Origin: Termitomyces sp. T153
Taxonomy: Eukaryota > Basidiomycota > Agaricomycetes > Agaricales > Lyophyllaceae
Direction of reading: 5' to 3'
Assembly: GCA_018296165.2 (NCBI GenBank)
Contig: JACKQL020000027.1
Coordinates: 434,001-498,000, forward strand
DNA length: 64,000 nt
A program made the position numbers and the translations under genes. Of this stretch, positions 34,196-44,392 are shown in pieces (the stretch's first letter is position 1; every line of letters starts with the position of its first letter). The notes beneath the pieces were generated by a model. It worked only from the letters and a program-made list of their open reading frames with translations. It was not told the origin of the DNA and ran no database searches.

Positions 34196-34833
34196 ATGCG
34201 CATCGTAGGCTTCTTCCTTCTTGCATCTTCAGTCTTTCCTTTGATTGTCGCGAATGCTGTCGTAAGTCTGCTACTGTTATCGATAACGCAACTATTCCCT
34301 CTGACCTAGAGTCTTCTATATATTCAGGATGCAAACTATGAAATGGCCGCTCGGCATGTTGATAAAGCGCGTAGAGTAACAGCGGTATGTGTTCTCTTTC
34401 TTCTACCATGGAGAAAACTGATCTCTCGTTGCTTTAGAAGGGAAGTCCTAGTTGGAAACGAGAATCTGCAGCTGTCTCTCGCGGGTGGAAGCGAGAACCC
34501 GATGAGCAGGCGCGTGAAGTCGCAGAGGCTGTGCGTGGCCCACATATCTCCAAACATCTCAGCATTAATTGAACGAACATATAGAAAACAGTTCCGGAGT
34601 GGAAACGAGAGCCTGAAGCAAGCCCTCCTGGCTGGAGACGTGAGCCTGAGCCTGAAGCGGGCCCTCCAGGTTGGAAGCGCGAGCCCGAGGCGGGTCCTCC
34701 TGGCTGGAGGCGTGACTCCGTCTTGAAACGCGAAGCAGAGGCAGACAGGTACACTCCCGGATGGAAACGCGAGGCGGAGGTCGATGGTAATACCCCTGTG
34801 TGGCGAAAGAAGAGAGGTCCGCCTGGGTGGTAA
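34196..34833 (+). CDS. secreted Kex2-type repeat-peptide precursor (alpha-factor-like architecture)
   Basis: Four exons (34196-34261, 34328-34384, 34438-34530, 34585-34833), all joined in phase 0, encode 154 residues. Residues 1-20 form a signal peptide (M-R-I-V-G-F-F-L-L-A-S-S-V-F-P-L-I-V-A). After a short pro-region come nine tryptophans. Eight are followed at once by a dibasic site (KR, RR or RKKR) and the ninth is the last residue. Unit ends are SPSW, SRGW, PEW, SPPGW, GPPGW, GPPGW, TPGW, TPVW and GPPGW-stop. Units 4 to 8 start after the dibasic site, or after an internal KR, with EPEA, EPEPEA or EAEA/EAEV. These resemble the spacers that Ste13-type dipeptidyl aminopeptidases remove from yeast alpha-factor. 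Trimming would give GPPGW three times, SPPGW once and DRYTPGW once. No known pheromone, toxin or dikaritin sequence is recognised, and no CaaX box is present. The function is unknown; signalling peptide or RiPP precursor are both possible. Confidence 0.85.
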
Positions 34834-36406
34834 TCATTCTCAGACCTAACTAGCTGCGTTGTTGTGAGTGACCGTGGCTCCCTCAGTGGTTGTTTTTTTC
34901 TGCCACCAAGTATTATGGATGACTTTTCTTTTGGCACACAGGATATGTACTTGAGGACATTTTGTAAAAGCCAATGTACTATATCGTACCTGTACCCTGC
35001 CTCGTCACACTTTACCCGTATTACTAACCTTAACATTAATTGAGCTATCCAGTTTGACCTTCCGTTCGGCGTGATCGAAATCAGATAACACCAGAGTGAT
35101 CACAGATGTGCACGTCTCCTGTCATTACCTCTACTTAGAGGAGGTCAAACCATAGATATCCATTCATTCATCCGAGTCAAAGTGAGTGTGGATCTCCGAA
35201 GTATTTGGTTCACGGATTAAGTCTCGTATGGAAGGCCGTCGAGTAGACTGAGATCTGAAACGGTCTAGACGCGTGCTGTGTAGGTGGCACCAAGTTGATC
35301 TAACAGAGCAGCTCAGCAGTCGCACAAATTTCGGTATCGAAATTGTGTCAAGTAGTGCAAGAAGCCATCAATTGTCCAAGATAATCATGTAGAAAATGAT
35401 ATGAGTTGCATACATATTGGTATCCTCATGAGATGTCGACGACGGGATACGAAGAAAAACGAGTTCGAACGGTGGGTTGAAAGTATTGTGGGAATGACAG
35501 AAGGCAAAACTCCGGAAAGCATTCGCCAATTGCCGGCGCAGCAAAACTCCCTGAATAGATATGAGCGAGGATGGCTGTTTTCTCCTTCATCAACATATTA
35601 AGAGACGTACGTGCTTCAATGAACGTCGATGACTAGTTCTATGTTTTCTCCCATTTGACAATCCGCAAAGGTCCCGGACGGCCGGCCGGCTTGAGCCGGA
35701 TTTCAAAGCCGTTGCTGAGTCATCAGCCAACCAATTGCACTCTATTATCATCGCCAGTCTCGGCGAAACCTTACACGGTAAAATGGTGAACAATCATCAA
35801 CAGTATCAACTGAGCAGTCCTAAAAACCATGTATCTTTTGCAGCCAATAGAGGCTTCCGAAGAGGACATTGCTGTCGAGATACCGAGCTCTTATTAATCC
35901 AACTTCACGTTGGTTCCTACTGATCCACACAAACATCCCACTCATACCGCTGAGGCTTGTACATATACTGCCAAGCCGGTCACCATCACCCGGCATCATG
36001 CGTCAATCAACTTGAAAACACTCTGTTCTTTCGGAGCTCTGAATCCGGCGAATTCATGTACACTCGTGTACATAACATATGGAACAATCTGATGTCGTGC
36101 TAACAGTCACAAATTCTCGAGCACCGAGTAATTTCGCTTCCGTAGAGCTAGTATCAGCTAACGGAGACGTATCGACTTGTGATCTGCGATCTGGTCCTGT
36201 ACTACACAATTTGACATGTCCCAAAATCCCCTTGCGCCTCCATCTCTGACAGTACGGGCCTTCTTGTGTCATTTCATTGCTACATAATTGCCGATCACTG
36301 TTTTATAGCGAGTGGAGACACATCTCTCTCACAGAGGCTTTCGTGTGCGTAACCCGTGAGTTGTTTCTCAATTATTCACATAATGGATACAATAAACACA
36401 CCATGA
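34834..36406. other. intergenic, no gene recognised
   Basis: About 1.6 kb after the repeat-peptide gene. No domain-bearing ORF. The undefined 5' end of the bestrophin-like gene may reach into the right end (after about 36300). Confidence 0.45.
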
Positions 36407-38360
36407 CTATATAGTTTTGCGCCGCGAGAGCGTCCCAGGTCGTCCTTTGTACATGCTCTTTTAGCTACGACATTATTCCGCTGCTGGCATATCCTTGTAT
36501 TTTTTGCCGCATGGTCCACGGTGATTTCGGTGCTCAATTTCAAAGGCCATAATCTGTCCATGCAATCTACAATACTGACCGCGTAAATTCACTTGATCTT
36601 GATGCTGAATACGACTTGATTTCCTTGAGAAGAATGGGTACTGTGTTGGGTTTCGTGATATCGTACAGAACAACGTCGTCATTTGAGCGGTATAATGAGG
36701 GCAGACGGCTGTGGTCACAGGTGATTTTGGCGAGTCGAACTTTCGCGCGTACAGTATGGTTTCATATTCCTGGTAAGTCTGTATCAGCTACTATACCGCT
36801 TGAGGTACGATTGACATACGGATTAAGATCAACCATCTACAGAAACAGTTACTGCAGCTCAGATGACGGCACGATCTATGATTGAGAGAAAATCCGTGAT
36901 TAACCTCCTCGAAGCGTTTGCGATATCCCTTAAACACTATCTCCGCGGTGAGGACGGTACTTGCTACCAGTGCGTTTTTTGCTGCAAGTGGATCTCATGT
37001 CCAACTCACGTCTGCTTCATCAGAGACCTTTACTACCTTGTCAAGTTCCTCCCGACATACGCCCTGCCCTCATTTTCTGCTATTGATGTAGCAAATGGGT
37101 CTTCCGCGGAAGTCCCGAGTCCATCCTCTCCTCAGAATAGTTCCTCGCTTCCTGTTCCCGCGAGCTCTCCCATTCCACGAAAGACGTCGTTTCTAATTCC
37201 CACCCATGAGAAAACCCGCAACGCATCAAGGGAAAAGTTGCCTTCGTCGTCGCGCAGGGAGGAGAGCTCCTTGCTCCCTGCATACAACCCACCGAAGTAC
37301 CATCTCTTTGACCTCTTTCCTTTCTCGCTTTTCGTGACATACGCCATGAAACGCGGGCGCGAATTTAAGGGCAAGACCGCGGCGAGACTCCGTGCTAAGC
37401 TGCCGGTGTCCCATAACATACCGTTAGAGATCTCACTTTACCTGGTGCGCTTGGACAGTGCTTGCGGCTTCATCCTGCTTATTCTGATGACACTGTTACA
37501 GAGTTCGTACATCGCGGCATTGCAGAATAGGAAGCAGGTAGATCCACAGACCATCAGTGAATACCATGCATATACTCAAATACGTGTATGTATATATTGA
37601 CCGACTACTTTTCAGGCACTCTTCTTAGCTCCTTGAACCAGTTGGTAGATGCGCTCACTGGTCTTGAGCGTATTCTAACCACTCCTATCCCTTTCTCGTG
37701 GGTTTTTGCTTCTCGACGACAGTTTAGTGTTCAAATTATTCCCAAAGATACTCCATCCATCTGTGGTTGGTCACGCTAATCTATTGTTTCGCTTTGGTAT
37801 GATTCTGTATGCTATTTTCCAATTCAGTCCATATGACATCTTCTGATATGAAGCCCTTCCAAATCTGGAGTACCCTCGGATGGGTGACAATCCCCGCAAC
37901 CATTATCGTGGTAAACAACGAGGACATTCATCCCTCCCGCCACCATCTGACATGTCTCGGCAGTCTTTTGCATTCTTCGGATTTTTGGTAGCCGGCGAAG
38001 AAATTGAAAGTACGTGTCGTGACTCAACCTTTTCAAATCTTTCGGTACCGATAAATTGTCATGATACCAGATCCTTTTGGTTATGATAAAAATGACTTCG
38101 TATGTCCCCTGTTTATCGTCCCTGGACGCCGTCTTTGACAATGAGATTTCCAGAACCTCGACCATTTTACAGGTGACATCATTAAGAACGAACTTCGAGT
38201 TATTACCTCCGCCCCACCGCCGGACCCCCTGCGCTGGGCTTTCGCTGCAGAGAACGACCTTTTGTTCTCCAATTCCATTGCCGGTGAGCGAATTACGCCG
38301 ACAGAGTGGATGCAGCGCGGCCATGTCGCAATGCAGAAAGCCCTGAGTGAGGCTCCTTGA
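36407..38360 (+). CDS. bestrophin-like (UPF0187) anion channel protein
   Basis: Exons inferred: ..36582, 36633-36772, 36843-36969, 37024-37556, 37616-37697, 37748-37796, 37854-37910, 37964-38009, 38071-38099 and 38154-38360. The product reads F-R-C-W-H-I-L-V-F-F-A-A-W; G-T-V-L-G-F-V-I-S-Y-R-T-T-S-S-F-E-R-Y-N-E-G-R; a Ser-rich insert; L-N-Q-L-V-D-A-L-T-G-L-E-R-I; S-I-H-L-W; L-G-W-V-T-I-P-A; G-F-L-V-A-G-E-E-I-E-N-P-F-G-Y-D-K-N-D; N-L-D-H-F. These are the signature blocks of the bestrophin/YneE family, multi-pass chloride channels. The start is unresolved. The frame is closed by TGA at 36404-36406, and the only nearby in-frame ATG (36383) lies before that stop, so a short first exon must lie upstream or the 5' end is damaged. 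The C-terminus is complete. Confidence 0.88.
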
Positions 38361-38669
38361 TCACGAAGCGAATTCATAAATACTCATTAGGTGACTATCT
38401 TGTTTCTTTTGTGTATCAATCGATACTAATCGATCAGACAGTTAAACATTATGTATACATAAAATATTATCGTGATTACTAGCAATCAAACTTTATTAAC
38501 AATAGGTGACCTGTCTATAGGAACCTGTGAGCCACAAAGGCTCAATTTTAAGGCAGAAAAAATCAGGAATCTATCGCGAGAGATAAGATAACGGATGATG
38601 CTTGTGAAAATTTGTTCGAGCTTTCATGCAGAGTTTAGCCGTAATTTGTGATTTGGAAAAGAGGTTTTT
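38361..38669. promoter_or_regulatory. promoter region of the glycyl-tRNA synthetase gene
   Basis: About 0.3 kb between the bestrophin stop and the synthetase ATG, AT-rich. No specific site is claimed. Confidence 0.4.
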
Positions 38670-41088
38670 ATGCGACTTAGCTTTCCTCGCATCAGACCAG
38701 CTTTTTCTCATCACCTCAAATTTCATCGTCTCTTCTCTACAACTCCTATGGCTGCTACAGTAGTCAATAAAACTGCTCATCCTTTCGACAAGACACGTTT
38801 AGAGGCGTTGTTGAACCGCAGATTCTTTTATGCGCCAGCATTTGAGATCTATGGCGGTCAGTGTGATAAGATCTTTTATGGCTAGCGCGCCTGATCATGG
38901 TTCATGATTTTCAGGTGTTGCTGGGCTATACGATTACGGTCCACCGGGCTCCTCGCTGCAGGCAAACATCATCGCTGAATGGCGGAAACATTTCATCATC
39001 GAAGAGGGCATGCTCGAGCTCGACACCACGATCATGACTCCTGCGCCTGTATTCGAAACATCTGGCCATGTCGCGCGTTTCGCGGATTGGATGGTAAAGG
39101 ATACTCAGACGGGTGACGTGCTTCGTGCAGATCATCTCGTTGGTGGTGTGCTCGAGGCCCGTTTGGCTGGCGACAAAGAGGCAAGAGGTCTAGCTGCAGC
39201 GCCTTCTTCAGATGACAAAAAGAAGAAAAAGAAGAACGCAAAGGCAGCTGCTGTTAAATTAGATGACGACGTCGTAAAGCAGTACGAGGCAATTCTTGCC
39301 CAGGCGTGTTGTTATTTTTCCTTATTCTATGAACGATTGAAATTGAAAAGTCTTATATAGCTCGATAATTACAGTGGTCCAGAGTTGGGTGAACTCTGCA
39401 GGAAACACAAAATTCGCAATCCTGACACTGATAACGAAGTTGGCGAACCACAACAATTCAACTTGATGTTCACGAGCAGTATCGGTCCAACTGGTCAACA
39501 TCCAGGCTACCTCCGCCCCGAAACGGCCCAAGGTCACTTCCTGAACTTTTCTCGCCTCCTCGATTTCAACAACGGTCGGGTTCCATTCGCATCTGCTCAA
39601 ATTGGTCGCTCATTCCGAAATGAAATATCACCTCGTGCCGGGCTTCTGCGTGTGCGCGAGTTCACGATGGCCGAGATCGAACACTATGTGGACCCCGAGG
39701 ACAAGTCACACGCGCGCTTTGCTGATGTCTCTTCACAAGTTATCACTCTGCTCGACCGTAAGGTCCAGGAGTCCGGCTCAAACCAAACGGTCCAAATGAC
39801 TATTGGCGAAGCGGTCTCGTCTGGAATCATTGCCAATGAGACTCTTGGGTACTTCGTGGCGAGGATCTACCAATTCCTTGTCAAAATTGGTATCAACCCG
39901 GAAAGACTGAGGTTTCGCCAACATATGGGCAATGAGATGGCTCACTATGCTACAGACTGTTGGGATGCGGAGATTCATAATTCAACTGGGTGGACAGAGT
40001 GTGTCGGCTGTGCCGACCGTGCTGCATATGATCTGACTGTCCATTCAAACAAGACGGGCCAACCGCTTGTTGTGCGCCAAGCGTTGAAGGAGCCGATCGT
40101 TACGGAGAAGGAGGTCGCTGAGTGGAACAAAAAGGCTTTGGGCAAGACCTTCAAGGCCGATGCCGGCGTTTTGCAGAAGATTGTCGAGGAAATGCCTGAG
40201 TCCGAGCTTTTGAGACTAAAGAGCGAACTTAATAACGGGTAAGCTCTCTACTTCAAATAATATGACCTGCATTTCTGATAAACATCAGCACAACGACTGT
40301 TACATTCCCAGATGGCAAGGAGTTCCAGTTGACATCCGAGCTCCTCACTATTGAACGTAGAACTTTCAAACAGTCGAGTACGTCTCTGGTTCGTACCGTC
40401 GTCAGGTGTTCTGACTTCTCATATTCTCTAGTCCGAGAATTTACCCCCAATGTGATCGAGCCTTCCTTCGGCCTCGGTCGTATCCTGTATACTCTTCTGG
40501 AACATAGCTTTTGGGCTCGAGAACAGGATGTTGAGCGTGGTGTATGTCTTTCCTTCTCATCCTAGACGCTCTAATGTTCAAGTGGAACAGGTCCTCTCCC
40601 TCCCCCCCGTTGTTGCACCAACCAAAGTTCTTATCGTTCCTTTAAGCGCTAGAGATGAGTTCGCCCCTCTTGTACAGGAAATTTGTGCGTAGCTATTAGT
40701 TCGACCCATATCTGCTCTCATCATATTCACACAGCCTTGAAGCTCCGCAAAGCAGGCGTGTTTTCACGTGTCGATGACTCCAACACATCTATCGGCAAGC
40801 GATATGCACGCAACGACGAGCTTGGTACCCCTTTCGGTATCACTGTTGACTTTGCCTCCGTTCAGAAACGTACTATCACTCTTCGGTACGTTTTCTTTAC
40901 CTTTTAATCAATCCATACGACGATGTGATGACTGTATTTGTCACAGGGAACGAGATACTACTGACCAGCGTATCGGCTCTGTGGATCAGGTCATTGAGGT
41001 AGTATCTGGGCTGGTCCAAGGTGATATTGAATGGACGCAGGCGTGCGCATGGCTACCGGCGTATGATGGTGTACAGGCTATTAATTAG
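38670..41088 (+). CDS. GRS1: glycyl-tRNA synthetase, eukaryotic alpha2 type
   Basis: Eight exons (38670-38856, 38915-39305, 39375-40238, 40289-40377, 40432-40541, 40591-40684, 40735-40885, 40947-41088) encode 675 residues, the usual size. It charges tRNA-Gly. Class II motifs are visible: motif 1 near G-L-Y-D-Y-G-P-P-G; motif 2 as F-R-N-E-I-S-P-R-A-G-L-L-R-V-R-E-F; motif 3 as E-P-S-F-G-L-G-R-I-L-Y. G-P-T-G-Q-H-P-G-Y-L-R-P-E-T-A-Q-G is the classic GlyRS block, and the anticodon-binding domain is V-A-P-T-K-V-L-I-V-P-L-S. The first 26 residues are basic and hydroxylated (L-S-F-P-R-I-R-P-A-F-S-H-H-L-K-F-H-R-L-F), a mitochondrial presequence. A second ATG at 38748 (M-A-A-T-V-V-N-K) would start the cytosolic form. 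One gene therefore probably supplies both compartments. Confidence 0.97.
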
Positions 41089-42206
41089 ACAGATAATAAT
41101 AGTTGTAGGTAATAGAACAGAAGGATGTATCTGTCAAGCTCTGTCCCCGTTGATGTAGCACTTGTTAATACGCACATACACCCATCGTGAATGTCGAGGT
41201 TCATGATGATATACATATGCGGTCATAATTTCAAGAAATTGTGACCTGAATACTAATACATACTTGGACGTGGTCGCATTGGTAGCGGAGTTAGTACAAT
41301 AAGCACTTATTCATTAAGGCAGTACTGGGAAGTACTAGTGGAGAATCGTTGAAAAGATTGACCAGAATCACTCCCAGTGCTAAGCGCTGATTGGAATGAA
41401 TGAACCAGCCGAGAAAATGTGGGAGAAAGATTGGCAGAACTTATCTTATGTTGGCTTCGTCAATAGTTCCTCATTGCAACATCAAAGTTGGAACCTTTCG
41501 GACACTAGGTGCTCATCAAATTTCACAGACATCTCTAATAATATAACAGTGACTGCATCGCCGGGGTAATTGTTCTATTGATTAGTACGGTCTCCTGAAT
41601 TTGATGCTGCGTTGCTCAGAACAGTCTCTCCCATTCACATTTGGGGGACGTTTGTAACCAGCCTGCGACAGCTGGCAGCAGTCACAAATAATGATAGAGC
41701 CAATGTTGAATGCCCCTGACCTGTATGAAGAGATCGCCATTGCAGTGTCACCTTGCAACGATGAACCCGTATGTCACGATGATCCGCGCAGCCCAGATAA
41801 CAGCAGGCATTGTCTTTGTATGGATGTAGTCAATCTAGAGCCGGTTGTACACGAGAGGTAATCAAGCGAGTTCATCAACAGACCTGGGCCGCCTTAACAA
41901 AGCCTGAGATTGTTCCGCCTCATGTTAGGCAGTGTTTCTCAGACCGCCCCCATCATCGATCTAATTCTCATCCCAAGGTCCCTCTACCAGTGTATCACAA
42001 TCCAATCGCGTTGGACTGCAAATGTCCTGGTGTCTTCTATAACGAGAAGGCCTTGGTGAAAGCTAGATTGTATTTGAACTACATAGTGGGCTTTCACTAG
42101 CGCAAAGGATGACGATCAACCAACAATAATTCAGAACGTCAATGTCGGTGACCCGTATACGGTTAACATTACTGATAGAACAATTTTCCACTAGTAATGG
42201 GTGCCG
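41089..42206. other. intergenic at the right edge of the gene island
   Basis: About 1.1 kb with normal CpG content. The ORF at 41810-42100 shows no recognisable domain. It precedes the boundary repeat and the TIR element. Confidence 0.45.
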
Positions 42207-42298
42207 AAAGGAAGTTGGGAGACGAAAGTAGCTAGTGTTCAAATTGGTGTATAAAGGAAGTTGGGAGACGAAAGTAGCTAGTTTTCGAATTGGTGTAT
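42207..42298. repeat. 46-bp tandem duplication at the right gene/repeat boundary
   Basis: Two adjacent 46-bp units begin AAAGGAAGTTGGGAGACGAA and end with TTGGTGTAT. They differ at two or three positions. It lies 100 bp left of the TIR element that opens the right repeat compartment. Confidence 0.92.
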
Positions 42299-42401
42299 AA
42301 ATATGGCCTGGCCGCGGGATCGTCGAGAACCTGATCAACAAGCTTTGACATACAACTGGCGCGATGCACGTTCGATCTCAACAGAACCCTAGTACTTACT
42401 A

Positions 42402-43552
42402 CAGTCAAACCTCTCATAAACGATGGCCCGGTCTGGTTCGATCGACGTAACCTTAAGACCCGGAGGCCCTCTATTAAGCTCGACCATAAGCAACTTGGCC
42501 CCTTCAAGATTCTCTGGAAGGTCTTGACACACGCCTACAAGCCCGACATACCCCTGGGGCTGAAGGGGCTCCACCCTGTCTTCCACATCTGCCTCCTCAA
42601 GAAGTATGCCCCGGACCCCTTCCCTGGACAGTGTCCCAGTCAACTGCCCCCCATCAAAGTTGAAGACAAATATCACTATAAGGTCAACCAAATCCTCGAC
42701 TCCCACCTTGTCCATGGTCGACCCCACTACCTGGTCCATTGGAAGGGCTATGGACCTGAGGACAACACTTGGGAGCCCCACAAAAACCTCTCTGGAACCC
42801 CCACCAAGCTCAGAGGCCAAAAAGTATCAGTTATTAGGGAGTATTGGGTATAAGAGGGGTCATTGTAGAGTCTCTTCTAATGCTTCATTTTAGTATAAGT
42901 AGACATTATATACATCACTGCTAATGACTATTTGAATTTTTAGTGAAATATTTGTTTTGAGTAGTAGGCTGAAGAGACTGGAATTCCTCAAGGCATGTTT
43001 GGTGCCCAAACTCACAAGAATACCTTCTAACTGGCACATGTATTGCTGATCCATATCAGACACATACCTTAGGATAGTTGAAGCTGCATTGAGTGCTTCC
43101 TGACATGATGGCTTCACACAAGAGAACAAGTCTGAGGATTCCAATTGCTAGGACTGTAAATTTACAGAAATGAACCATGGGAAATATGATGTTGGATTCT
43201 GAGCATGTGCAGAGCCCAATGTCATCATCAAAGCCATTATCAAAGTCACATGACATGAAACCAGAAATTCATCATTGTATCTTTTTTTTCTCAATTTGCC
43301 ATTAGAATTACAATGGTATGTCAATGATACAGTGATTCTTCCATCATATACTTATGAGAAACCAATTAATTATAATGAAAATCTATATTTTTCAGGAAAA
43401 TTATTGGTTATGACCCTTCCAGGACCCATTGAATATCAGGTATCAGAGAGTTATCAAATTTCCCTGCAAACCGGGTTGATGGATGCCTGAAAACCCATCA
43501 GATTGAAGGGGTTATTGGTTACAAGGGCCATTGGTTATGAGAGGTTCGACTG
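42402..43552. mobile_element. Tc1/mariner-like TIR element carrying captured gypsy sequence
   Basis: This 1151-bp element is flanked by TA (42400-42401, 43553-43554). Its inverted ends are CAGTCAAACCTCTCATAA on the left and, on the right reverse complement, CAGTCGAACCTCTCATAA. It is a second, reversed copy of the element at 2221-2865. From 42821 on it follows the reverse complement of that copy (AAAAAGTATCAGTTATTAGG onwards), with extra internal sequence near 42970-43110. Between the left TIR and 42821 it holds about 390 bp of foreign coding sequence. No transposase is seen, so it is non-autonomous. Confidence 0.88.
42429..42820 (+). pseudogene. chromovirus integrase C-terminus plus chromodomain, captured in a TIR element
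   Basis: The plus strand reads [29 protein letters not shown] and then the chromodomain [10 protein letters not shown]...[17 protein letters not shown]. It is the end of a Ty3/gypsy chromovirus pol, which targets integration to marked chromatin. It lacks the integrase core and any LTR. The homologous segment of the other TIR copy has about ten unrelated bases here. CG dinucleotides are well preserved over the first 100 bp, unlike the window's other gypsy copies. The frame is open from 42432 to the stop at 42853. Confidence 0.88.
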
Positions 43553-43554
43553 TA

Positions 43555-44105
43555 ATATTACTAGTAGGTGATATAAGGAGAGGGAAAACAAACTGTACCT
43601 TGTTGGACCTGTTGTGCCTATGGTGCACCTCCTGTTCCAGCCAGGATTTGAACTTTGTGCAGTTTGATTCCTGCTTACCTGTAGCTACCACATAACATGT
43701 CCAATTATGCATGGAATATATATCATATTCCATGTCTAGTTAGGCATGATATCCTTAGTCTATGCCTTCCTTGAATAATACACCACTTGATTCTGAACTT
43801 AACCCTCAGCTTGCCATACCAGCTACTGTCTGAGCCAAGGCCATCAGTAGGCCATCAGGCACATTGTCAATGGCCATCAGCAATGTTGGTTGGTGACTTA
43901 TCTCCAACATTGTGTCAGGTACTTGTCAGGACTGTCTAGAGATAACATCAATTGTTGATCCCCCCCTGCCCCTGCTCATTGTCAGACACAATGAGCTTGT
44001 GTTGTTTACTCAAAATACACCAGAAAAGTTAGAAAAAATGGATTAGGCAATCACATGATGTATAGAACATGATTATAGCTATATTTGGTAGAGACAATGC
44101 ATGAA
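43555..44105. other. CpG-poor non-coding sequence
   Basis: No ORF of note. A stretch near 43625-43650 contains GCCAGGATTTGAAC, like a tRNA T-arm complement, but no tRNA fold forms. It may be a fragment of an LTR element or SINE. Confidence 0.35.
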
Positions 44106-44387
44106 TTAAAGATCAGAAGAAACTTGGATCACCTCGTGTACTTGTTCACCCAACAGGGCATCATTGTCCTTATTGGTGTCATTGTTGTTCTTGTTGGTGT
44201 CATCATCCTTGTCCTTGTCATCATTGCCATCTTTACTACTGCCCATGCCTCCATTACTGCTGTTCTCAGCAACTCCCACTTGGTGCACATTGCCTTCATC
44301 AACTTCCATGTCATCTTCTCTTGTCCAAACATGCACACCAGGATCAAGGGACTCAGTGAAGCCTAGCTGAGATGCAAGTTTGCACAG
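44106..44387 (-). pseudogene. Asp/Asn-rich acidic ORF end, unidentified
   Basis: The minus-strand frame reads Q-L-G-F-T-E-S-L-D-P-G-V-H-V-W-T-R-E-D-D-M-E-V-D-E-G-N-V then a run rich in D, N and K (about 30 residues), ending V-I-Q-V-S-S-D-L-stop. The solo LTR at 44393 interrupts it on its N-terminal side. It looks like the C-terminus of a transposon protein, but I cannot name it. The repeated GAT/AAC codons make this partly a trinucleotide-like repeat. Confidence 0.4.
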
Positions 44388-44392
44388 GCAAC

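Noticed and set aside
41810..42100. 96-codon ORF near the right edge of the gene island
   Set aside because: No domain or splice continuation; composition is not distinct from random ORFs.
43620..43690. tRNA-like T-arm word (GTTCAAATCCTGGC on the minus strand), possible SINE
   Set aside because: No cloverleaf, no A box and no second copy in the window.
44164..44370. Plus-strand hydrophobic ORFs resembling a membrane protein
   Set aside because: The hydrophobic runs (Val/Ile/Leu) are the reverse reading of the Asp/Asn codons on the minus strand.
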